From contig CAVHRK010000028.1 in the NCBI GenBank assembly GCA_963638365.1, forward strand, positions 1 to 30,628: a DNA stretch of 30,628 nucleotides, in the 5' to 3' direction. Every line of letters starts with the position of its first letter. Position 1 is the stretch's first letter. Source of the stretch: Suilimivivens sp963638365. Its GTDB lineage: Bacteria; Bacillota; Clostridia; Lachnospirales; Lachnospiraceae. This document shows, piece by piece, positions 25,091 to 30,628 of this stretch. Under the pieces are notes generated by a model, which made no database searches, was not told where the DNA came from, and was given only the letters and a program-made list of their open reading frames with translations. A program made the translations under genes and the position numbers.

Positions 25091-26620
25091 TTATTCAAGA
25101 TATGTCCACAGATTTTCAATGAGATCGGAAGCAATCATTCCGCGCTTTCCTTTCTTTAATGCTGCTTCATCTCCTGCAAGTCCATGAAGGAAAACGCCCT
25201 TTGAAGCTGCTTCCAAAGCAGGCAGTCCCTGTGCCAGCAGACTTCCGATCACCCCGGTCAGCACATCTCCGCTTCCCGCCGTTGCCATTCCGTCATTGCC
25301 GGTGGAATTCAGATACAGGGCTGATCCATCGATAACCATGGTACACGCATCCTTGGAAACCAGAATGCAGCGGCATTGTTTCTGAAAGGCGCGTATTGCC
25401 TTCTCACGCCCATTTTGATAATCGGTCATCGAAAGATGGGAAAGCCGCAAAAACTCTCCGGGATGCGGCGTCAGAATAACCGGTTGGCTCAATGCTTTTT
25501 CCTTCACAAGTTCTATTAGTTCCGGATCTTCTGCAAACAGATTCAGTGCATCCGCATCCAGAACCGTTGGAAGGTGTGAGGCACGAAGCAGACTCGTAAG
25601 AGTTTCCTTCGCCTCTTTCGAGGTTCCGATTCCGGGACCTGCCACCAGTACATCGGCCCATTCCAGATCCTTCAACGGATCGGTTGCAATCATGACTTCC
25701 GGAAGTACGGTGCGCAGTAACGCATGGTTCGATTCTTCGGTCAGTACCTTCAGCATGCCTGCTCCGGAACAGAGAACCGCCCTTGCACAAAGGAGTGCCG
25801 CTCCGCTCATTTCCCGGCTTCCGGCATATAACAGAACCTTCCCGAAGGTTCCCTTATGTCCCGATGTTTTTCTTGGCGGTAACAGTTTCTTCGCCTCTTC
25901 CTTCTCATAAGTAAAAGCCGTTTCTGCACAGATGCCGTAGTCTTCGATTCCCACATCGCGCAGATAAACCTTTCCGCAATACTCTCTTCCGGGATACAGG
26001 AGATGCGCCTTTTTCAGATATTGGAAGGTCACCGTCAGATCCGCTTTCACGGCTTCGCCACATATTGCTCCCGTATCGGTATCAATACCGCTTGGAAGAT
26101 CCACGGCACAGATCACCGGAGCTATTCCATTTAGGCGTTCTGTGCCTGTTGTTTCTCCATCAAAAGAAGTCTTCCCTTGAAAACTGCATCTATATTCATT
26201 CATCTTACGAATCATTGCACGGGCTTCCTCCCGTACCTCCCCGGTAATACCAATTCCAAGCAAAGCATCTATAATGATATCATATTCTCCATCCGGCCAT
26301 ATGTCACAGATGGAAAACCCTAAATGCAACAGGATCTCCCTTTGTTTCCGGGCTTCTTCCGAATAATTCCCACTCATCTGAAAAAAGGTCACCTGCCGGC
26401 CTGCCTTCGCAAGAAGACGCCCGATTGCCAGTCCATCCCCGCCGTTATTTCCTTTTCCTGCCACAATCAATATCCGGTTCCGGTCCGGATAACGTTTTAT
26501 AATCACTTCTGCAACTGCCAGTGCGGCACGTTCCATTAATACCATCGAAGGAATCCCGACCTGTTCGATTGTTCCGTGATCACATGCTTTCATTTCTGAT
26601 GCAGTTAGTACCTCTTTCAT
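25091..26620 (-). CDS. nnr: Bifunctional NAD(P)HX epimerase/dehydratase
   Basis: A 509-residue fusion, counted from the ATG at 26620, which has GAGGTG 5 nt upstream; an in-frame ATG at 26677 would add 19 residues inside a hairpin. The N-terminal NnrE (YjeF-N) epimerase has AGKGNNGGDGLAIGRLL near residue 55 and VDLPSGIDTDTG near 175. The C-terminal NnrD dehydratase has VAGPGIGTSKEAKE near 330, ILTPHPGEFLRL near 385 and GNDGMATAGSGDVLTGVIGSLLAQG near 445. Together they repair hydrated NAD(P)H, turning S- and R-NAD(P)HX back to NAD(P)H at the cost of ADP or ATP. Upstream is a structured repeat, downstream mazF. Confidence 0.95.
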   Translation of the reverse strand: MKEVLTASEMKACDHGTIEQVGIPSMVLMERAALAVAEVIIKRYPDRNRILIVAGKGNNGGDGLAIGRLLAKAGRQVTFFQMSGNYSEEARKQREILLHLGFSICDIWPDGEYDIIIDALLGIGITGEVREEARAMIRKMNEYRCSFQGKTSFDGETTGTERLNGIAPVICAVDLPSGIDTDTGAICGEAVKADLTVTFQYLKKAHLLYPGREYCGKVYLRDVGIEDYGICAETAFTYEKEEAKKLLPPRKTSGHKGTFGKVLLYAGSREMSGAALLCARAVLCSGAGMLKVLTEESNHALLRTVLPEVMIATDPLKDLEWADVLVAGPGIGTSKEAKETLTSLLRASHLPTVLDADALNLFAEDPELIELVKEKALSQPVILTPHPGEFLRLSHLSMTDYQNGREKAIRAFQKQCRCILVSKDACTMVIDGSALYLNSTGNDGMATAGSGDVLTGVIGSLLAQGLPALEAASKGVFLHGLAGDEAALKKGKRGMIASDLIENLWTYLE

Positions 26621-26654
26621 CCCGACACCTCTGCTTTCTTCCTCGGATATAAGG

Positions 26655-26683
26655 CAGGCAGCGGTTTTTTCTTCCACTGCCTG
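26655..26683 (-). promoter_or_regulatory. Leader hairpin upstream of nnr
   Basis: A 10-bp stem on the minus strand: CAGGCAGTGG (26683–26674) pairs with CCGCTGCCTG (26664–26655), one G·U pair, around a purine-rich 9-nt loop (AAGAAAAAA). It ends 34 nt before the chosen nnr ATG and lies upstream of its ribosome site. No T-run follows, so it is not a classical terminator. Confidence 0.5.
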
Positions 26684-26724
26684 TATGATTTCTGTCTTAT
26701 TTGATTTCTGTTCCTTAAGATTAT

Positions 26725-26861
26725 TCGTAACTGTTCAGTACCCTCACAGTTACGATGCAAAATCCATTCCAAATCGGCTTCGCCGATAGGATTTTGCATT
26801 GCTGAATCATTTTCTTACGACCTCAGCAGCAAATGCTTCGGCCTGTACTGAATAGTTACGA
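26725..26861. repeat. 137-bp structured inverted-repeat element
   Basis: Bounded by TCGTAACTGTTCAGTAC (26725–26741) and its near-complement GTACTGAATAGTTACGA (26845–26861), a 17-bp terminal inverted repeat with one mismatch. Inside are ATGCAAAATCC/GGATTTTGCAT (26755–26765, 26789–26799), ATCGGC-TTC-GCCGAT (26773–26787) and TGCTGA/TCAGCA (26800–26805, 26823–26828). CGTAACTGT (26726–26734) can also pair perfectly with ACAGTTACG (26746–26754), an alternative to the outer stem. The right end abuts the stop codon of the coiled-coil gene. No ORF is inside. It resembles a MITE-like repeat or a structured RNA. Confidence 0.7.
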
Positions 26862-27503
26862 TTATTCCTTCTTTTCCTCCGGCTCAGTATGATCCGGATT
26901 TTCCTTTTCATATTTCATATCAAAGATCTCGATCACCTCAGCACCAAAGATGTCGTGCATATAGGAATACAGTTCCTGGTTCATCAGTTCCATTTCCTGC
27001 TTACGGATAAGCCGTTTCTTTAATTCAACCCGGATCGCCGCCACCCATTTGGCCGTCTCTTCAATCTCTGCCTCATTGGCCTTTAAGGTATCATAACAGA
27101 TATCCATGGTCTGCAGCATCAGCTCCCTGTTCACCCGGTCGATCTCTCCCGGAAGTTCAATAAGCTGATCCTCATACATGGCAAGCCGCTCATTACATTC
27201 ATTAATGAGGCGCTTGTTATCTTCCAGCTTCTTCAATGCCTTTTGATTATTACCCTCAGCAGTACCTTCGGCATTTTCTACAATTTCCTGCATCAGCTTT
27301 TTCTTAAGACGCTTGATGTCTTTACTCTCTGTTGTCGCTTTCCCCTGCTTTTTCAGAAGATCATTGAGTTCTTCTTCAAGGCGCAGGATCGTCTTATTCG
27401 GATTCGTCTGCGTAAACAGCCGATGCCATTTATTATCCAGAGTCAGTATTGGTATTTTCTTTTCTTTTAATGCAGGAGAATAGATTTCATCCTTTCTCGA
27501 CAT
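26862..27503 (-). CDS. Coiled-coil protein, unknown function
   Basis: A 213-residue, highly charged protein without membrane segments. After a short N-terminal part (PILTLDNKWHRLFTQTNPNKTILRLEEELNDLLKKQGK), residues about 45–175 are Lys/Glu-rich and helical with heptad-like hydrophobic spacing. This suggests a long coiled coil. The tail is acidic (EKENPDHTEPEEKKE). The segment after residue 180 (LYSYMHDIFGAEVIEIFD) is less repetitive and could be a small capping domain. It sits 56 nt downstream of rex. I do not recognise the family. Its stop codon merges with the right end of the structured element, which may therefore affect the 3' end of this transcript. Confidence 0.8.
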   Translation of the reverse strand: MSRKDEIYSPALKEKKIPILTLDNKWHRLFTQTNPNKTILRLEEELNDLLKKQGKATTESKDIKRLKKKLMQEIVENAEGTAEGNNQKALKKLEDNKRLINECNERLAMYEDQLIELPGEIDRVNRELMLQTMDICYDTLKANEAEIEETAKWVAAIRVELKKRLIRKQEMELMNQELYSYMHDIFGAEVIEIFDMKYEKENPDHTEPEEKKE

Positions 27504-27559
27504 ACCATCACCATCCTCATTTATTCGTTACCGTTCCCCGTATCTCGTCCCGGTAACCT

Positions 27560-28204
27560 CTATTCCTCTTTTTCGGTTTCGTAGCGGTTAATATTATAGG
27601 TAAGCTTCATTAAGGAATCCGACAGATGAACATTCTCCACCTGAATCTCCTTAGGCAGATTCAGATCAATATGGGCAAAGTTCCAGATTCCTTTAATGTC
27701 CTGTCTGGCAAGCCGCTCCGCAACCTCTAACGCACTGGCCTTGGGAATGGTTAAAACAGCAATATCAATTTCATTTTCTTTGACAAAGGTTTCCAGCTCC
27801 TCCATAGGCCGTACCTCAAGATCCCGGATCTTCTTTCCGAACAACACCGGATTGTTGTCAAAAATTCCACGGAAGAGAAAGCCCCTCCGCTCAAAGTTCA
27901 TGTAATTGGCAAGCGCCTGACCTAAATTTCCGGCTCCGATAATAATCAGATTGTGTGTCTTATGAAGTCCTAAGATTTTGCCGATCTCTTCGTACAGGTA
28001 CTCCACCTTGTAGCCATATCCCTGCTGTCCAAATCCTCCGAAATTATTAAAATCCTGCCGGATCTGAGACGCCGTCACCTTCATAATTGCACTCAGCTCC
28101 TGTGATGAAATCCGTTCGATTCCATCGTCCTTCAACTCTCCCAGATAGCGGAAATACCTAGGCAGACGGCCGATTACCGCCTGTGAAATTTCTTTATTAT
28201 CCAA
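27560..28204 (-). CDS. rex: Redox-sensing repressor Rex
   Basis: A 214-residue Rex repressor. The N-terminal winged helix (about residues 1–75) includes MKVTASQIRQDFNNFGGFGQQGYGYKVEYL. The C-terminal Rossmann domain has IIGAGNLGQALANY near 90 and binds NADH or NAD+. A high NADH/NAD+ ratio releases the protein from DNA, switching on fermentation genes. Length matches the family. Translation starts at TTG, supported by GGGAGG 8 nt upstream, an uncommon start for this gene. The promoter at 28247–28275 overlaps a Rex-box-like palindrome, so self-repression is likely. Confidence 0.96.
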   Translation of the reverse strand: MDNKEISQAVIGRLPRYFRYLGELKDDGIERISSQELSAIMKVTASQIRQDFNNFGGFGQQGYGYKVEYLYEEIGKILGLHKTHNLIIIGAGNLGQALANYMNFERRGFLFRGIFDNNPVLFGKKIRDLEVRPMEELETFVKENEIDIAVLTIPKASALEVAERLARQDIKGIWNFAHIDLNLPKEIQVENVHLSDSLMKLTYNINRYETEKEE

Positions 28205-28246
28205 TGGAGTTCCCTCCCTGATTAATTGATGATTTTCTCATGATTA

Positions 28247-28275
28247 ATTTTAGTACACTGTTAAAACCTTGTCAA
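28247..28275 (-). promoter_or_regulatory. Rex promoter with overlapping Rex-box-like operator
   Basis: Minus-strand TTGACA (28275–28270, perfect -35), 17 nt, then TAAAAT (28252–28247), a near-consensus -10. The -35 is part of TTGACAA-GGTT-TTAACAG (28275–28258), which matches the Rex box TTGTTAA-N4-TTAACAA at 11 of 14 positions. The overlap would let bound Rex block RNA polymerase. Confidence 0.65.
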
Positions 28276-28280
28276 TGTGC

Positions 28281-29348
28281 TCACAACAGAATCCATTCCC
28301 CCTTCTTATTTGATCCGATACGTTTTATAATCTCTTTTTTAGCCAGTAATTGCAGCGTTCTCTTTACGGTCGATTCTGAGCACATCAATTTTTCTGCCAT
28401 GGCACTATAAGTTAATGTTGGTTCCTCCCTCAGAAGATTTACAATATCATTTTCTCTCACAGTTAATTTTATCAGGTCATTTATCGGGTCATTTTTCAGT
28501 TCGTGATGACCCGATAATTCTTTTCGACTTATATGCATTTCTCTATTATAAAGTTCATTGTTTTCATTCAGCAAAAGATTTTTCAAAAACTTTTCCAAAA
28601 ATTCTGTTGTCTCATATATTCCATCTTTAATATTATTATAATTCGCACGAACCAATGCATTTCTAAAATACCAGGAGTTTTCAGCAAATAAACTATTATC
28701 TACCTCAAATCCCAACATTCTGAGATATTTAATAAAGAATACAGCTGTAGTTCTGGTATTCCCTTCACCGAAAATATGAATTTGCCATAGTCGTGAAATA
28801 AATAAAGCCAGATGATGAATGGTTTGATCCATCGTTAGTCCATTAAACCGGAAATTTCTCTCTTGTAAAAAATCATATTCTAAGGTTTCCCGTAAATCTC
28901 CTGCTCCGCCGTAAGAAACCGTATCACCATTAAGCACCCACTCTTTCTTGAAAATATTATAATCACGTATTTCCCCGGCATGTGAATATATGCCGTCAAA
29001 CAATATTCTGTGGATGGAAAGGTACTGCATAGGGGAAAATATAAATGATTTGTCAGAAAGCAGTCGGGCTATTCTTGCTGAAACTTTATCAGCCTCTTCT
29101 GTTCTTGCCTCACTTTCCATTCTGCATTCTTTATTTTCATAATAACTATTAATAAGTTCTTCTGCCTCATCAACAGAGATCTGGCCATTGATACTTTTTC
29201 TGGCACTCTCGTACAAATATTCCGACGGTTTTAATCCATCGACATCCTGTAAGCCAATCGCCGCCTGCCATGCCTGCCCTAATTCCTGTTTTGTCGGAGG
29301 AAGATTCTTAATATATTCAGCAAATGGATCTATTTTCATATCCTTCAT
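28281..29348 (-). CDS. Fic-family protein with C-terminal winged helix
   Basis: A 355-residue protein from the ATG at 29348, which has GGGAG 6 nt upstream; GTG at 29390 and ATG at 29381 lack one. The Fic core includes HIFGEGNTRTTAVFFIKYLR. This variant keeps the catalytic His, Phe, acidic residue, Gly-Asn and Arg of HxFx(D/E)GNxR, but has Thr in place of the second Gly (GNTR) and lacks the final Arg of the usual HPFxxGNGRxxR form. Fic enzymes transfer AMP or other nucleotides to proteins. The C-terminal helix-turn-helix (about 290–355, ENDIVNLLREEPTLTYSAMAEKLMCSESTVKRTLQLLAKK) suggests DNA binding or autoregulation. Base composition is AT-rich compared with most of the window, suggesting transfer. 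Confidence 0.88.
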   Translation of the reverse strand: MKDMKIDPFAEYIKNLPPTKQELGQAWQAAIGLQDVDGLKPSEYLYESARKSINGQISVDEAEELINSYYENKECRMESEARTEEADKVSARIARLLSDKSFIFSPMQYLSIHRILFDGIYSHAGEIRDYNIFKKEWVLNGDTVSYGGAGDLRETLEYDFLQERNFRFNGLTMDQTIHHLALFISRLWQIHIFGEGNTRTTAVFFIKYLRMLGFEVDNSLFAENSWYFRNALVRANYNNIKDGIYETTEFLEKFLKNLLLNENNELYNREMHISRKELSGHHELKNDPINDLIKLTVRENDIVNLLREEPTLTYSAMAEKLMCSESTVKRTLQLLAKKEIIKRIGSNKKGEWILL

Positions 29349-29516
29349 ATGATACTCCCTGGTCAATAATTCGTTATCCATATTTAACACTTATCATGAT
29401 ACCATATTTTCCAAACAATTGCCTTATCTTCTATTATTCTTTTCTATCATATTAGTTTTTCACATAGTGTTTTCATACTGCCTATATTGAAATAACTGAT
29501 CCATAATAGCTGCTCC

Positions 29517-29704
29517 ATTAAATTGCTTGTGCCAATGCGTTCAATTTATTGTTACCTAGGTGCATTCGGGACTTTCACCCGTTAGGGCATGCCCACGGCG
29601 CGCAAACATAAAAATGACGGGTGTCTTACCCGCCATTTGGTGGACCCGCGTCTTTCGACCAGCCCAATTATTTAATGCGTTTCCACGCAACAGATTCATA
29701 TCTG
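29517..29704 (-). ncRNA. Structured non-coding locus, possible group II intron relic
   Basis: A GC-rich island in AT-rich DNA that folds best when read on the minus strand. In that direction: AGAT/ATCT hairpin (29704–29691 region), TGCGT-GGAA-ACGCA and GTC-GAAA-GAC, both capped by GNRA tetraloops. Then come ATGGCGGGT/ACCCGTCAT (G·U pair) followed by five Ts, GGGC-AT-GCCC, CGGG-TGAAAGT-CCCG, and TAAATTG/CAATTTA (near 29519–29548). Around 29607–29556, the order GCGC, then GGGCATG, CTAAC, then GGTGAAAGTCC resembles the 5' end of Clostridia group II introns. No reverse-transcriptase gene is present, so a truncated intron is the leading reading. A stand-alone RNA is the alternative. Confidence 0.5.
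29610..29636 (-). terminator. Intrinsic terminator-like hairpin
   Basis: Minus-strand ATGGCGGGT, AAGAC loop, ACCCGTCAT, then TTTTT. Eight Watson–Crick pairs plus one G·U pair and a T-run of five make a good rho-independent terminator on this strand. On the plus strand the same pair would be an A·C mismatch and no T-run follows. It lies directly before the intron-like segment, where class C group II introns prefer to insert. Confidence 0.55.
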
Positions 29705-29727
29705 CATTATTATATACAACTGTGCTC

Positions 29728-29764
29728 AAAAAAGTATTGTCGAAGATCATAAATCAAATACTTT
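29728..29764 (-). terminator. Probable terminator of the NPCBM-like gene
   Basis: Minus-strand AAAGTATT (29764–29757), an 18-nt loop, AATACTTT (29738–29731), continuing into a run of six Ts in all. It lies 83 nt after the stop codon of the upstream minus-strand gene. The loop is long and the stem AT-rich, so efficiency is doubtful. Confidence 0.45.
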
Positions 29765-29846
29765 TGATCGATTTCTTGTATTTTCCCCACTAATAGGCAT
29801 AGATTCCTATATTATCTGCCGGAACAATGCATTTTTTCAAATCGTC

Positions 29847-30628
29847 TCATTTATTTATCCTTTGTACCACCGGATCTGAAACACAAACAGGAACAGACAC
29901 CAAAGGTGCACTACCACCACTCATATATATTTCTAATACATCAACATTAGAAATATCAATCTTCACTTCAACCGGTTTCGTTGCTCCATCCATATGTTCC
30001 TGTGACCACAAAACCTCATCATCACCATATATAATGACCCTTCCATTGCACCCTAAATCATTTTGATACCCTGCCGGCACACATACTACCGCCTTAAAAA
30101 CATCATATTGCTTATCTACTCTCCAATAGGCTCCACCTAGATATATTCCTCCCATCCAGAATCCCGGCTTTCTTATAATTCCCGTATTGTCGGTTATCTC
30201 TGCAGTTCCACTCCCATTCCACCATGTGCCTTTATCATATGGTTCTACTTGCAGCAAACTAACTGGCTCAAATGATTCATAATATCTGCATTTTTCTTCC
30301 AATATAGTTTGATCAGGATATTGCTCCCTAATCGGTTGCAAAATTTCTAATGCATCTGCATAATTTACCTCCGGATCTATAAAAACAGCTTCTGCCTGTG
30401 AAATATACATATTAAAATATTCTGTATACAAATATTCTATTTTATCATCCAGATTTAATTGCTTATCATAGTCAAAAAGCGTTTCTTCTTCTGCCAGTGC
30501 AATTGCATCCAAATATTTTTCATCCTTTTCGCATTCATTAATCTGATTATCATAATAACTAAATGCCAGAGAACAAACCTCATCTACCTTTTCATTTAAT
30601 CGTTGATATATTTCACTCTCATTTTGCT
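29847..30628 (-). CDS. NPCBM-domain protein, 5'-truncated at window edge
   Basis: The reading frame stays open to the right edge of the window (at least 259 residues), so the true start lies outside. A TTG at 30512 is only an internal leucine codon. The visible N-terminal part is helical and Glu/Tyr-rich (residues such as NEKVDEVCSLAFSYYDNQ and YADALEILQPIREQYPDQ), resembling TPR-like helices. The last 140 residues form a beta-rich NPCBM/NEW2-type carbohydrate-binding domain: the run YDVFKAVVCVPAGYQNDLGCNG, then VIIYGDDEVLWSQ and KPVEVKIDISNVDVLEIYM. Such domains bind sugars on glycosidases and surface proteins. No enzyme domain is visible in the window. The stop is TGA. Confidence 0.75.
   Translation of the reverse strand, partial: QNESEIYQRLNEKVDEVCSLAFSYYDNQINECEKDEKYLDAIALAEEETLFDYDKQLNLDDKIEYLYTEYFNMYISQAEAVFIDPEVNYADALEILQPIREQYPDQTILEEKCRYYESFEPVSLLQVEPYDKGTWWNGSGTAEITDNTGIIRKPGFWMGGIYLGGAYWRVDKQYDVFKAVVCVPAGYQNDLGCNGRVIIYGDDEVLWSQEHMDGATKPVEVKIDISNVDVLEIYMSGGSAPLVSVPVCVSDPVVQRINK

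Larger units (their letters stand above)
29349..29846. other. Non-coding gap with no supported gene
   Basis: About 500 bp without a convincing gene between the NPCBM-like gene and fic. Most of it is AT-rich and unstructured. The exceptions are a hairpin cluster at 29517–29704, with the T-run-bearing hairpin inside it, and a terminator-like hairpin at 29731–29764. I see no promoter with good boxes, no tRNA and no repeat of the window's other elements. Confidence 0.6.

Noticed and set aside
29517..29704. HEARO/omega RNA of an IscB or TnpB system
   Set aside because: Considered because of the dense hairpins, but no IscB or TnpB gene lies nearby and I could not match the sequence to a remembered omega RNA. 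Structure also favours the minus strand.
29556..29793. Small open frames on both strands across the hairpin-rich locus
   Set aside because: The translated products have no family features, and the sequence is better explained as structured non-coding DNA.

Overview
The window reads as chromosomal DNA of a spore-forming, anaerobic Clostridia bacterium, most likely Lachnospiraceae (a Blautia, Dorea or Roseburia type). This rests on gene content: yqfC/yqfD sporulation genes, a PhoH–HD–YbeY block, an NfnAB-type electron-bifurcating transhydrogenase, Rex, and formyl-THF synthetase with FolD. The genus is an inference. Every convincing protein gene is on the minus strand, so the text below follows transcription from high to low coordinates.

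Right end (about 28.2–30.6 kb) is accessory and AT-rich. It holds a 5'-truncated gene ending in an NPCBM-like domain, a non-coding gap of about 500 bp containing an unusually GC-rich, hairpin-rich segment (about 29517–29704), and a Fic-family gene with a C-terminal winged helix.

Next come rex, with a clear sigma-A promoter overlapping a Rex-box-like palindrome, a coiled-coil protein, a 137-bp structured inverted-repeat element, the NAD(P)HX repair enzyme nnr, and a solitary mazF. A strong promoter then precedes a CorC-like CBS protein, yebC, metY, a membrane protein with a conserved-looking acidic tail, and a TepA/ClpP-like protease. A second strong promoter lies inside the 3' end of tepA and drives ftsK, followed by fhs and folD (one-carbon metabolism).

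The 8.1–14.2 kb stretch is a tight cluster in which nfnA–nfnB is embedded among three uncharacterised membrane proteins: zinc-ribbon/TPR/chitobiase-C-like, MORN-repeat, and zinc-ribbon. It ends in rlmH. After a short tandem repeat come pdp, yqfC, yqfD, phoH, an HD-domain membrane protein whose catalytic HD motif is degenerate, ybeY, a SpoVB/MurJ-like flippase and finally a BofC-like protein behind a sigma-G-like promoter.

The most unusual items are the structured non-coding locus beside fic, the 137-bp element with two mutually exclusive folds, the degenerate PgpH-like protein, and the nfnAB cluster with its membrane partners. I saw no CRISPR array, tRNA, rRNA or intact insertion sequence.
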